The notes below the pieces were generated by a model. The model saw only the letters and a list, made by a program, of their open reading frames with translations, had not been told where the DNA came from and ran no database searches. From positions 22,071-86,070 of the forward strand of contig CANQSK010000001.1 in assembly GCA_947626475.1 (NCBI GenBank): DNA of 64,000 nucleotides. Direction: 5' to 3'. This document shows, piece by piece, positions 15,642 through 24,653 of the stretch (the stretch's first letter is position 1; every line of letters starts with the position of its first letter). Origin of the DNA: an uncultured Lachnospiraceae bacterium (GTDB lineage: Bacteria > Bacillota > Clostridia > Lachnospirales > Lachnospiraceae). The position numbers were made by a program, and so were the translations under genes.

Positions 15642-17451
15642 CTGTCTCCCTCCGTCCGTCCTGCCGTATGACCGGCAGCGTATACTCTATAATTGCCCCT
15701 CCCGTTTCGCTGTTGTAAGCCCGAAGGCCAAAGGCTTCTCCATATTCGCTCTGAATCCGTCCGTTTACGTTGCCAAGCCCGATTCCGGTAATCTTCTTTT
15801 CCCCTTTCCCTTCGGCGGCATTGGCGTTTTGGAGCCAGTCACTGGAAAAACCGATACCGTTGTCTTCCACATACAGCTTGAGCACTCCGTTTCGCGTTCC
15901 TCCATGAAGCAGGATCACTCCCTCCTTCCGTACATTTTTGAACCCGTGCAGAACAGAATTCTCAATGACCGGCTGCAGAATAAAACGGATAATTCGAAGC
16001 TTCAGCACATCCTCCTCCAGCTCCGGCTGGAAGCGGAGCCGGTTCCCGTATCGGAAATTATTAATAAAAATATAAGCTTCCACGCTTTCAATCTCTTCCT
16101 GAATGCTTACCATCTCCCCGTCCCGGTTCATGCTGTACCGCAGTATGGTCGCCAGCGCATCAATACATTCCACAATATTTCCCGCGTTTTCAATAATCGC
16201 CATCCACCTCAGAGAATTAAGCACATTAAATAAAAAGTGGGGATTAACCTGTGCTCTCAGAGCTTCGTAGCGGTACCGTTCCCTCTCCTTCACCTCAGTC
16301 CTCTGTTTTCGGAATAATTCGCTGATCGTTATGGACATACTCCTAAAAGACCTGTTGATATCGCCGATCTCATCCTGCCGTTCAAAATCCAGTCCTTCAA
16401 TCGTCTCCTCCTGCTGATAGTTCAGCATCTTTTCCGATAAAAGCTGAAGGGGACGGGTTATCACCTTTGTCCACACAGCAACGCTAAGACACAGGAGCAG
16501 CATAAACGCCGCGACGATAAAGCCGGTCTGTTGAGACAGGATATGAATACTCCTGGCAAACGCGTCGCAGGAAGCAAGGCACATAATATGAAGTCTTTCG
16601 CCCTGGTAGGTAAACTGCTTACCCAGGGTAAAACTGGTCAGAAGATACTCATGGTCCGCCCTCGACACCATCATCCCTTCCGGATGCTCTTCCGCGGATA
16701 CAGCGAACTGATGTATCTGTTCTTCCTCAAACCTGCGACTGTGATCCAGGTTTAACACCACCTGGCCGGATTCCGTACAGATATAGATAATGTCCTCCGG
16801 GGTCAGGCAGGCCTGTTTCAGCGAATTTCCCCAGACGCTTTCCGGTATACTGACGATGATCGTGCCCACACGTCCGCCGGTTCTGTTCAGAACAGACTGG
16901 ACTACGGATATATAACGGATACTTTTGTTCTCCTCCACAATATAGGACGGTTCAAAGAAATTCCATACGACATATCCGTTTTGCTGGATGCCTTCCCGCA
17001 CCCAGTCCAGATCGTTTAAGAAACTGTAATCATGAAAATTCGTACTCCAGTTGCTGTACACCTTACCATAATTATCGACGCAGGCAATCCGGAATCCGGA
17101 AATACTGTAAAGGTTGTTAAACTCGATATCCGAAATAATCCGGTCAAAACAGCTCTGCTTCGTATATCCGGACACTTCCGGATCGTTAAGATACCCGCAA
17201 AATTCGTCGTTATTGCCGATAATGCGTACAATATTCGTCATATGCTGGAGCGTGGTATAAAAATCCTCTTCATTATTCTGAAGCTGTCGGACCACGCTGC
17301 GTCTTAATTCATCCCGGACATAATTGCGGTACCTGCCGGTAACGTACAGCATCAAGACCGCCACAGGCAGCAGCACCATTGACAGACATAACGCGACAAA
17401 TTTGACGGAGACGCTGTTTATCCTGAACCTTACTTTTCCCATCAATCTCAC
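15616..17451 (-). CDS. Sensor histidine kinase, YesM/LytS-like
   Basis: Membrane sensor kinase of 611 residues. TM helix near residues 15-35, a large extracellular sensor region, a second helix near 310-330, a HAMP-like linker, then a His_kinase domain with the phospho-acceptor His in QVNPHFLFNVLN and an ATPase domain (DNGIGF, GIGLGNVNGRI). The GTG at 17451 overlaps the stop codon of the upstream regulator and follows GAGGAAATC; an ATG nine bases on is an alternative. It pairs with the regulator at 14355. Confidence 0.93.
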   Translation of the reverse strand: MRLMGKVRFRINSVSVKFVALCLSMVLLPVAVLMLYVTGRYRNYVRDELRRSVVRQLQNNEEDFYTTLQHMTNIVRIIGNNDEFCGYLNDPEVSGYTKQSCFDRIISDIEFNNLYSISGFRIACVDNYGKVYSNWSTNFHDYSFLNDLDWVREGIQQNGYVVWNFFEPSYIVEENKSIRYISVVQSVLNRTGGRVGTIIVSIPESVWGNSLKQACLTPEDIIYICTESGQVVLNLDHSRRFEEEQIHQFAVSAEEHPEGMMVSRADHEYLLTSFTLGKQFTYQGERLHIMCLASCDAFARSIHILSQQTGFIVAAFMLLLCLSVAVWTKVITRPLQLLSEKMLNYQQEETIEGLDFERQDEIGDINRSFRSMSITISELFRKQRTEVKERERYRYEALRAQVNPHFLFNVLNSLRWMAIIENAGNIVECIDALATILRYSMNRDGEMVSIQEEIESVEAYIFINNFRYGNRLRFQPELEEDVLKLRIIRFILQPVIENSVLHGFKNVRKEGVILLHGGTRNGVLKLYVEDNGIGFSSDWLQNANAAEGKGEKKITGIGLGNVNGRIQSEYGEAFGLRAYNSETGGAIIEYTLPVIRQDGRRETDAENTGCG

Positions 17452-18344
17452 GATTTCCTCCTTATCCCGGCCTCTTCACGGCTGATTTGCCGGTATGCTT
17501 TCGGCGAACATCCGAACCTGGTCTTAAACGCTTCGGAAAAATACCCCGGATTGCAGTATCCCAGCAGATCTGAAATCTGGGTGATATCCAGTTCCGTTTT
17601 TCTGAGAAGCTTTTCCGCCCTCTCCATTCGGATTCGGCCGATATACTGGGGGACGCTCATCCCGGTCTGCTTTTTAAACAGATGACTGAGGGCAGAAACA
17701 CTGCAGTGGCAATATCCGGCGATATCCTCCACTGTAATTTTCCGGGCACAGTTTTTTCTGATATAAACAATCGCCATGCTCAGTCTGTCGTACTCGCGAA
17801 AGGCGCTGCCTGCTGTATCTTCCAGCTCCTTTCGTTCCATATACAGCAGCTGGAACATCCTTGCGAGAGGCGCCATCCTTGCGCGCAGCGTCTCCGGATC
17901 CTCCTCCGGCCTGGCCGTCTCCAGATAGAGCCGTTTCAGTTTCTGCCGGCCAAACCCGTAGGTCTCCGCGAAATGGGCCATCTTTTGCAATGCCGGTTCC
18001 CTCTGAATCCCGTGACCTCCAGAACTGACATAACCCAGCACGGAGCGGTCGCTTCCGTAAATCGGAAACACATACTCTCCGATTCCCGCGTAGCAGGTTC
18101 CGGAAAATTCCCCGTTCCCGCAGGCCTCAAATACCTTTTTCTGATGTGCGATGCAGCGGTCCCAGACTTGGGCGCTGGACTTAACATATAGGCAAAAAGG
18201 GCACCTGCTGATATTGTAAGGCGCGAGTTTGAACATATAATCGTTCATCGGAATCCTTCGATTGTGAAAAGAAACATAGTCGCCGTGCTGCGTTTCAAGA
18301 TAATCAAAATAAGCGGCTATCTCGTCGATTAACGTATTCATCAT
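17448..18344 (-). CDS. PocR-domain AraC-family regulator
   Basis: Transcription regulator of about 298 residues. The N-terminal PocR ligand-sensing domain (cysteine-rich: RCPFCLYVK, RCIAHQKK, GTCYAGIGEYVFPI) resembles PocR, the propanediol-utilisation activator. The C-terminal 100 residues are a double AraC helix-turn-helix (VEDIAGYCHCSVSALSHLFK, LLGYCNPGYFSEAFK). ATG codons at 18344 and 18341 are both possible; an AGAGG site lies 5 or 8 bases upstream. It is first in an operon with the kinase and response regulator and diverges from the FAD oxidoreductase gene. Confidence 0.88.
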   Translation of the reverse strand: MMNTLIDEIAAYFDYLETQHGDYVSFHNRRIPMNDYMFKLAPYNISRCPFCLYVKSSAQVWDRCIAHQKKVFEACGNGEFSGTCYAGIGEYVFPIYGSDRSVLGYVSSGGHGIQREPALQKMAHFAETYGFGRQKLKRLYLETARPEEDPETLRARMAPLARMFQLLYMERKELEDTAGSAFREYDRLSMAIVYIRKNCARKITVEDIAGYCHCSVSALSHLFKKQTGMSVPQYIGRIRMERAEKLLRKTELDITQISDLLGYCNPGYFSEAFKTRFGCSPKAYRQISREEAGIRRKS

Positions 18345-18508
18345 GTGATCCTCTTGCATGAAAACATAAGTTTCCGGCCTGATGTTATGTAGCGACTTGC
18401 CTGTAATTATTGTATCATGAATAAAACAGATAAGAAATCTAAATATTTAGTTAAACCTTCAATATTCTGCTATTTATCTGTTAATTTACGAACACAGGAG
18501 GAATCAAC

Positions 18509-19816
18509 ATGGAAAAATGGATCCAGGAACCCGCTCGCAGCGTACCCGTCGCCGCCTGTCCGGACGTACTCGTTCTTGGCGCCGGTCCCGCCGGGGTCAG
18601 CGCGGCCATATCAGCGGCCAGAGAAGGGGCCAGCGTCCTGCTGGTGGAGCAGACCGGAGACGTGGGAGGAATTGCCACCGCCGGCCTGATGAGCCACTGG
18701 ACCGGTCAGACAAAAGGAGGAATCTATGAAGAGATCCTGAACCGCTCTTCCGATCTGCCGGGAACGGAGCCCTTGTCTTCCGCCACCCGTCAGACCATCA
18801 ATACCGAAAAACTGAAGAATGTCCTGTTCGACATGCTGTCAGAAGCCAACATTCAGATTCTTCTCTATACCTTTGCCTGCGAACCGGTTATGGAAAAGAA
18901 CCGGATAACCGGCGTGATCGTTGAGAATAAGTCAGGCAGACAGGCAATCCTGTCCCGAATCACCATTGACGCCACCGGAGACGGCGACATTGCCGCCCGC
19001 GCAGGCGCGGCCTATGTCACCGGAAGACCGGCCGACGGTATGATGCAGCCGGCAACGGTTATGTTCAAGATTGGCGGGGTTGATTACAGCAGAGCCGTAT
19101 TTCCGAGAAAATTTGAAGATTATATCACGATTCCAAAAGGAGAAATTCAGGATCTCGGCAAAAAACATCTTCCGTTTCCCGCCGGTCATGTGCTTTTGTA
19201 TCCAACGACCATTTCCGGCGTCGTCACATGCAATATGACTAACTGTATCAATGTTGACGGGACCCGAACGGAAGACCTCACCCGGGCGACCCTCGTCTGC
19301 CGCGGACAAATGGATGACATTATTCGTTTTCTGCGGGAATACGTTCCCGGTTATGAAAACTGCTGGCTGTTCTCATCCGCCTCCCTGATAGGGATACGCG
19401 AGACACGCCATTTTGCGGGACTTTATACCCTTACGGAGCAGGATATCCGGGACGCCAGAGTCTTTGATGACTGGGCGGTCACCAACGCCAGCTTTAACTT
19501 TGATATCCATAACACGTCCGGTTCCGGTCTGGATTCCGCGGGGGAGCAGGCTTCCTTCAAAAGCACCTTTTACACCGTTCCCTACGGCTGTCTGGTTCCG
19601 GAACAGATTGATAACCTGCTTCTTGCGGGACGGAACATTTCCGGTACCCACAAAGCTCATTCGAATTATAGGGCCATGCCCATATGCGCCAATATAGGGC
19701 AGGCGGCAGGAATCGCCGCTGCTGTCTGCGCAAGAGAAAATGTTTTGCCCAGAGACATGGATGTGAAAAAGCTGCAGACGCGGCTCCTGGCCCAGGGCGT
19801 TCTTCCTCCTCGATAG
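18509..19816 (+). CDS. FAD-dependent oxidoreductase (FAD_oxidored family)
   Basis: Flavoprotein of 435 residues with a Rossmann FAD-binding motif VLVLGAGPAGVSAAISAARE at residues 20-39, DATGDGD near residue 155, and the C-terminal motif LLLAGRNISGTHKAHSN. This family acts on unknown small molecules and often lies in sugar or organic-acid clusters. CAGGAGGAATCAAC gives a clear start at 18509. It is the only rightward gene of the cluster and is divergent from the PocR-AraC gene, which may control it. Confidence 0.87.
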   Translation: MEKWIQEPARSVPVAACPDVLVLGAGPAGVSAAISAAREGASVLLVEQTGDVGGIATAGLMSHWTGQTKGGIYEEILNRSSDLPGTEPLSSATRQTINTEKLKNVLFDMLSEANIQILLYTFACEPVMEKNRITGVIVENKSGRQAILSRITIDATGDGDIAARAGAAYVTGRPADGMMQPATVMFKIGGVDYSRAVFPRKFEDYITIPKGEIQDLGKKHLPFPAGHVLLYPTTISGVVTCNMTNCINVDGTRTEDLTRATLVCRGQMDDIIRFLREYVPGYENCWLFSSASLIGIRETRHFAGLYTLTEQDIRDARVFDDWAVTNASFNFDIHNTSGSGLDSAGEQASFKSTFYTVPYGCLVPEQIDNLLLAGRNISGTHKAHSNYRAMPICANIGQAAGIAAAVCARENVLPRDMDVKKLQTRLLAQGVLPPR

Positions 19817-19879
19817 CGCAGTTAACATTATAAAACCAATCTCTGATCAGTTTGACGGCATAGCCGCCATACGAAATAA

Positions 19880-19915
19880 CAGCCGGAAATAAATCCCGGC
19901 TGCTATTTCTACTAT
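19880..19915 (+). terminator. Terminator after the FAD oxidoreductase gene
   Basis: Stem CAGCCGG/CCGGCTG with an AT-rich loop (19880-19902) followed by CTATTTCTACTATCT. It separates the rightward gene from the leftward gene ending at 20001. The rest of 19817-20000 holds nothing I recognise. Confidence 0.5.
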
Positions 19916-20000
19916 CTCATCCTTATAACCCGCCTTTCTGCGAAAGGCACCGATGGGGTTATGAAACCCGTTTCCGTCTTTTGCTTTCTTTAATTTCCCA

Positions 20001-21218
20001 TCAGAGGCCGAAAACATCACTGAACCCGGTGCTGTCCAGGACATCGCGGACCGTATCGTTCACGTGCAGGATTCGGAACTGCCCCTGCTCTTTGCCCGTA
20101 TGCTTAAACATAATGAGCATGACGCGCAGCCCGGCCGAGGACGTGTACTCCAGGCCCTCAAGGTCAAGGGTGATATCCTGAACGCTATTCTCCGCGGCGA
20201 CAGCCTGAAACATACCCAGAAGCTCCGGCGCGCTGATGGAATCCAGCCGTCCTTTCAGCCGCAGCGTGAGAGCGCTGCCTGTCAGAGACTGTTCCGCGGT
20301 CAGTCCGGCTGTTTCCATATGGTCTGTCTTTTCTGTCCTCTCCCCGTCCGGAGTCATGATCCAGACATTGATCTTTTCCAGGGCTGCCGCTATGGCATCG
20401 CGTTGGGCCGGCGTGCAGGCATAGAGAGTCCGAAGGCCCAGACGATCCAGCCCGGTGATGGGACGGCGCTCCGTCTTCAGGCCAAAGCTCTTCAAAAATT
20501 CCAGCTTCTCGTCAGCACTGGCAAACACAGGCGCGTGATTCGCGTCGGCCGTCTTTTTGATAACCTGAGAATTTACAATCTGGCTGAAATGTCCGCCCTC
20601 GCCTCCGGAAATCGCCTGAGCGATGGCAAAGAAATAATCGTCGCTCTCAAAATCCGTGGTGATCCAGCAGCCGCCGTGCTCCGCCAGCACCTCCGCAAAA
20701 TTGCTGACCATAGCGGACATCTCACTTTTGTTCAGGTAGCTGACAAGTCCTTCGGAACTGATGGTAACAGGTCCGGGAAGCTGGTCCGCGGCCTGACGGA
20801 CGCTGGCGCCGTTGGTCACGTCCACCACCAGGAACCGGGCCTTTCCGTCCAGAAGCTCTTTCGATACCCGCGTCATATCCTCTGCCACCGCAGGCAGATC
20901 GCCGCCGATATACTGATACCCTCTGTCCATCAGATACTTGGCTCTGGGCGTATAGCCGCAGGCCAGATCCAGCACGTTCTGATTCCCGGCCGCCTCGATC
21001 ATGCTGTTTGCCAGGGCGTAACGCAGTTCTATGGTGATGGCTCCGATCCTGCTCAAAAGTTCGATCTCAGCCGTCTGTCCGCTCACGTGAGGCGATTTTT
21101 CAAACCCCAGCGTCCGCAAAAAGGCGGCGGCATCCTCATTGCCCACGGCGCTCAGAAGGTTAAGCGTCATCTTCGCCGTGTTGAAGACAGGATTCGTGAT
21201 CTCATACAATTCATTCAT
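20001..21218 (-). CDS. LCMT-like SAM methyltransferase fused to a STAS domain
   Basis: 405 residues. The first 290 resemble class I SAM methyltransferases of the leucine carboxyl methyltransferase / polyketide MT group: the SAM motif is VLDLACGYTPR (residues 82-92), with acidic GGDLP and VVDVTN strands. The last 90 residues are a STAS domain like SpoIIAA-type anti-sigma antagonists, with the phospho-acceptor region EYTSSAGLRVM and the start LTLRLKGRLDSISAPELL. The fusion suggests a small-molecule or carboxyl methylation controlled by partner switching. The ATG has AAAGGAGGAGT upstream. The gene lies 22 bases after the CPBP protease gene and may share its transcript. Confidence 0.78.
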   Translation of the reverse strand: MNELYEITNPVFNTAKMTLNLLSAVGNEDAAAFLRTLGFEKSPHVSGQTAEIELLSRIGAITIELRYALANSMIEAAGNQNVLDLACGYTPRAKYLMDRGYQYIGGDLPAVAEDMTRVSKELLDGKARFLVVDVTNGASVRQAADQLPGPVTISSEGLVSYLNKSEMSAMVSNFAEVLAEHGGCWITTDFESDDYFFAIAQAISGGEGGHFSQIVNSQVIKKTADANHAPVFASADEKLEFLKSFGLKTERRPITGLDRLGLRTLYACTPAQRDAIAAALEKINVWIMTPDGERTEKTDHMETAGLTAEQSLTGSALTLRLKGRLDSISAPELLGMFQAVAAENSVQDITLDLEGLEYTSSAGLRVMLIMFKHTGKEQGQFRILHVNDTVRDVLDSTGFSDVFGL

Positions 21219-21240
21219 TTTGACTCCTCCTTTTTCGGAA

Positions 21241-22059
21241 TTATTCTTTAAAAATGCCGTACTCCGGCAGTTCCTGCCTGTTAATGATCCTGACGGAGGT
21301 TATGAGTACCGGAATATACAGCAGGAAATAGAACAGATATACTCCGGCCAGGATGATTCCTCCCTCACCGGATCCCACATAGTTGCCAAGGGAAGCATTT
21401 CCCATTATAGCAGCCTGCATAGGGAAGAAATCATTAATCCCGTGAACGAGAGCGATCATCCACATATTCTTATTCTTCATATACAGTGCCGCCAGGAGAA
21501 ATCCCAGCGCCCCGGACTGGAGGATCTTTAATAGGGACTGCACACAGCCGATCAGATCGTAGCTGCCGCCGAATATATAATCTTCCACATGTACAAATCC
21601 AAAGATCAGGGAGGAAAGAAGTACTGCCCACAAGATTCCCTTCCGGGTGCCGCCCATCTTTCTCAGAAGTCCGCTGAACAGGACTCCGCGGAACAGGGAC
21701 TCCTCAAACAATCCGATTGAGGCGCAGAGAATGAGAAACTCTATCTCCTTCACCGCCAATCCCTCTGTATTCATCGAATTACCGGAAATCGCTGCTGCTA
21801 CCATCAGGGCTCCCATAAGGACGGCCAGAATCAGAGGATAGACGGACTTACGCAGCGTATCTGCCGCCCCCTCTCTGACGCGGCGCAGGCTGCCGCCTCC
21901 GCCCATTGCGGTTATCACCCCGAACAAAATGGCAGTCATGACAAAACGCACCACTGACAGCCCCGGAATATCATGTACCGGCAGCTTGATTGCCGCAATA
22001 CCCATTGCCAGACATACCACAGCAACCGGAATCGGATGTTTTCTCATAAATTCTTTCAT
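21241..22059 (-). CDS. CPBP family intramembrane metalloprotease
   Basis: Polytopic membrane protein of 272 residues with the three CPBP (CAAX protease and bacteriocin-processing) motifs: FEESLFRGV (E-E-x3-R), FGFVHVE and ALVHGINDF. Related proteins process prenylated or secreted peptides or give bacteriocin self-immunity. TGCTACAAT near 22121-22129 on the minus strand could be an extended -10. No peptide substrate gene is adjacent. Confidence 0.85.
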   Translation of the reverse strand: MKEFMRKHPIPVAVVCLAMGIAAIKLPVHDIPGLSVVRFVMTAILFGVITAMGGGGSLRRVREGAADTLRKSVYPLILAVLMGALMVAAAISGNSMNTEGLAVKEIEFLILCASIGLFEESLFRGVLFSGLLRKMGGTRKGILWAVLLSSLIFGFVHVEDYIFGGSYDLIGCVQSLLKILQSGALGFLLAALYMKNKNMWMIALVHGINDFFPMQAAIMGNASLGNYVGSGEGGIILAGVYLFYFLLYIPVLITSVRIINRQELPEYGIFKE

Positions 22060-22354
22060 TTCCCCAAGCTCCTTATCTGTAATTATTAATTATTACGCGC
22101 TGCCGCTATAAACAACTATTATTGTAGCATAACTCCGCTGTTTTTCCGATATGGCCGCGTTGATTTTTTTGTAGTCAAATCTGATTTTTACGCAGTCGCG
22201 CGGCAAAGATTCCGGCGCAGGCGGCCTCTTATTTTTCTCCTGCATGGTTCTGCCGTTTTTTATATGTCTGAGACAAAATAGATGTGGATTTTTTTGTGAT
22301 TTACTGTTAAAATGATACCGTCTCCCGGTATAGAATTAAAATGAGGATTGAGTT

Positions 22355-23260
22355 ATGGATTTAAAACAAGTGGAATACATCTTGAAGATCGCGTAGGAAA
22401 ACAATATCACCCACGCAGCCGAAAAGCTGTTCATTACCCAGTCGGCGCTGAATCAGCAGCTTCTGAAGCTGGAAAAAGAACTGGGAACGCCTCTCTTCTA
22501 TCGGTCCCGAACTAACTGGCGTCCTACGCCCGCCGGGGAGATTTATATCCGCGCGGCCAAACAGATGCTGCATATGAAGAAGATTACTTATGACAGGATT
22601 CATGATATTGCTGAGACCAAGAAGGGTTCTCTGACTATCGGACTTACGCCGGGCAGAGGCATCGAAATGTTCACAGCCGTATATCCGCAGTTCCATCAGG
22701 AATACTCGGAGATGACCGTAACTCCGGTGGAACGGGTCGTCATAGAGCTTCAGGATATGCTGGCGGACGACCAGCTGGATATCGCCTTTCTGACTCTCAG
22801 TGAAAAAGAGCGGACCGCCGATAATTATATTACTTTGCAGGAGGAGGAAATCCTCCTGGTCATTCCCTCAGGCCATCCCCTGAGCCAGTACGCCGCCCCT
22901 ATCGGCGAACCCTACGCGGTTATAGATCTGAAGGAGCTCCGATACGAGCCTTTTGTCATCATGCAGAAGTTTTCCACTTTGCGTCATCTAATAGACGATA
23001 TCTTCAAAGAAAGCGGTTTTAAGCCCCACGTCATGTTCGAGACCCAGAGCAACGCCACCATTATTTCCCTGATCCGAAGCTGCCTTTGCTGCGGACTGCT
23101 TCCGCGCCATTACGTGAAGGACAACCCGCCGGGAATCGCCTGCTTCGCGCTCCCCAGCCATCCCCACTGGCAGGTGACAGCCTGCTACAAGAAGGACAGC
23201 TATCTGACAAAAGCGAGCCAGTACTTTATCGAACTGGCCCGCAGATACTGGAATTCTTAA
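22355..23260 (+). pseudogene. LysR-family regulator interrupted by an in-frame amber stop
   Basis: The sequence reads as a complete LysR regulator of 301 codons from ATG 22355: MDLKQVEYILKIA, then TAG at 22394-22396, then ENNITHAAEKLFITQSALNQ and the rest of the helix-turn-helix and substrate-binding domain to the TAA at 23258. The stop is codon 14, inside the DNA-binding domain. One base change (TAG from GAG or CAG) explains it. The next ATG (22565) would give a protein without its DNA-binding domain. The remainder is intact, so the lesion is recent, is a sequencing error, or is read through. It probably controlled the convergent glycerate-pathway genes. Confidence 0.85.
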
Positions 23261-23263
23261 GCT

Positions 23264-23686
23264 TTAGAATTTGTACAGGTTAAGACCGATCTCGTCGTTC
23301 ATCTCCCGCTCAACAGTGCAGCCGTCAAAAGCGGTGACGGTCAGCTCCGCCGTGGCGGATACGCGGCAGGCAGCCATATGGCCGCCTATGGCCTGCAGAT
23401 TCTCGTCGCACAGGGTTACGTGAATGTGCAGGTAGGTCTCGCCGTCCTTGGTGGAAATATTTCCGATGATGGAAGTGATCTCCATGGGACAGGCGATCTC
23501 CTTTTTCTTGAACACCTTGGTCGAGGTATCAAACAGGCCTACCACAGCCTGATCCGCGGCGCCCAGTCCCACGATGGAGCCGGCCCTGATCTGCTCTTTC
23601 CGGCAGAGTTCCGTAAGCTTCTGCATGATTTCTTCGCCCTTGTCAAGGCGCACAATATAATGATTTCCCGTTTTCAGATATTCCAT
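23264..23686 (-). CDS. PPC (DUF296) domain protein
   Basis: 140-residue single-domain protein of the PPC/DUF296 family, related to plant AHL proteins and bacterial trimers of unclear role. The histidine motif LHIHVTLCDENLQAIGGHM (near residue 85) suits metal binding. It is the last gene of the leftward operon and meets the broken LysR gene with only three bases between the stop codons. It may act as a regulator or small-molecule binder for the pathway. Confidence 0.82.
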   Translation of the reverse strand: MEYLKTGNHYIVRLDKGEEIMQKLTELCRKEQIRAGSIVGLGAADQAVVGLFDTSTKVFKKKEIACPMEITSIIGNISTKDGETYLHIHVTLCDENLQAIGGHMAACRVSATAELTVTAFDGCTVEREMNDEIGLNLYKF

Positions 23687-23708
23687 AAACGTCTCCTTTT
23701 GTTCAGTT

Positions 23709-24617
23709 TTACAGCACCATGCACCACAGCGGAACGGTGATCAGCGTCATCAATGTGGAGAAGACCACGCATTTCGTGGCAAATTCCACGTCGCCGCCGT
23801 ATTTGTTGGCCAGAATGGCCGTAGTGCTCGCGGCCGGCATTGCCGCCAGAAGAACAGAAACCGCCGTGACCAGCGTATCCACTCTGAATATCCGGCAGCC
23901 GATCAGGGACAGCAGGGGAATCAACCCAAGGCGGATCAGCGTAAACCGGACGACCGGAACCGTAACGATTCCTTTCAGGGGAATATCGGCAAAGATCGTT
24001 CCGATTAGGATCATGGACAGCGGCATGGTGCAGGAGCCTACCTCCTGAATCGTCTTTCCCAGCACCTCAGGAAGGGGCAGCTGGCTGATCATCAGCGCCA
24101 TGCCGATATACACGGCTATAATGCAGGGGTGCGTCGTCGCTTTTTTGAACGCTTCTTTTTTGCTGCCTGTGTCTGTGAAGCAGGCAAGGCCTGCCGACCA
24201 CATGACCACCCTCTGAGGTATCAGATAGACGGACGCCAGAGCCAGGCCTTCCGCGCCGAATACGCCCTCCGCGATGGGATTCCCCAAAAATCCCGCGTTT
24301 GACGCCATGGTGCAGTACTGGAACACCTTCCTCCTGGCAGGCTCTTCTTTATTGTAGAGAATCCGGCTCAGGATGTAGCACATCACCTGGATCGCCAGAG
24401 CGACGATGATAATGACAAGAAAGCTGGTCAGTGTCTCCAGGGAAAATTCCCTGCGAAAGGAATTGACAATATTGCAGGGCAGGATTAAATCCAAAACCAG
24501 GTCAGTCAGAATATCTTTTGACTGACCTGGAAGGATATTTGTCTTGCGAAGAACTGCTCCCACTATTAAAAGCAGAAACATTTCCGCCTGCAGGTTAATA
24601 AGGGATGAAAAATTCAT
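23709..24617 (-). CDS. AEC family transporter
   Basis: Auxin efflux carrier-type permease, 302 residues with about ten hydrophobic helices, e.g. MFLLLIVGAVLRKTNIL at the N-terminus and LLAAMPAASTTAILANKYGG near the C-terminus. Bacterial members move malonate, malate and other carboxylates. Within this operon it probably carries the sugar acid or glycerate. Confidence 0.85.
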   Translation of the reverse strand: MNFSSLINLQAEMFLLLIVGAVLRKTNILPGQSKDILTDLVLDLILPCNIVNSFRREFSLETLTSFLVIIIVALAIQVMCYILSRILYNKEEPARRKVFQYCTMASNAGFLGNPIAEGVFGAEGLALASVYLIPQRVVMWSAGLACFTDTGSKKEAFKKATTHPCIIAVYIGMALMISQLPLPEVLGKTIQEVGSCTMPLSMILIGTIFADIPLKGIVTVPVVRFTLIRLGLIPLLSLIGCRIFRVDTLVTAVSVLLAAMPAASTTAILANKYGGDVEFATKCVVFSTLMTLITVPLWCMVL

Positions 24618-24653
24618 GTAAAGTCTCCTTAACTGCAGGAGTAATCGCAGTAA

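Noticed and set aside
22361-22696. Minus-strand open frame over the start of the LysR gene
   Set aside because: The plus strand reads as a LysR helix-turn-helix in one frame apart from a single TAG; the minus frame has no family features or ribosome binding site.
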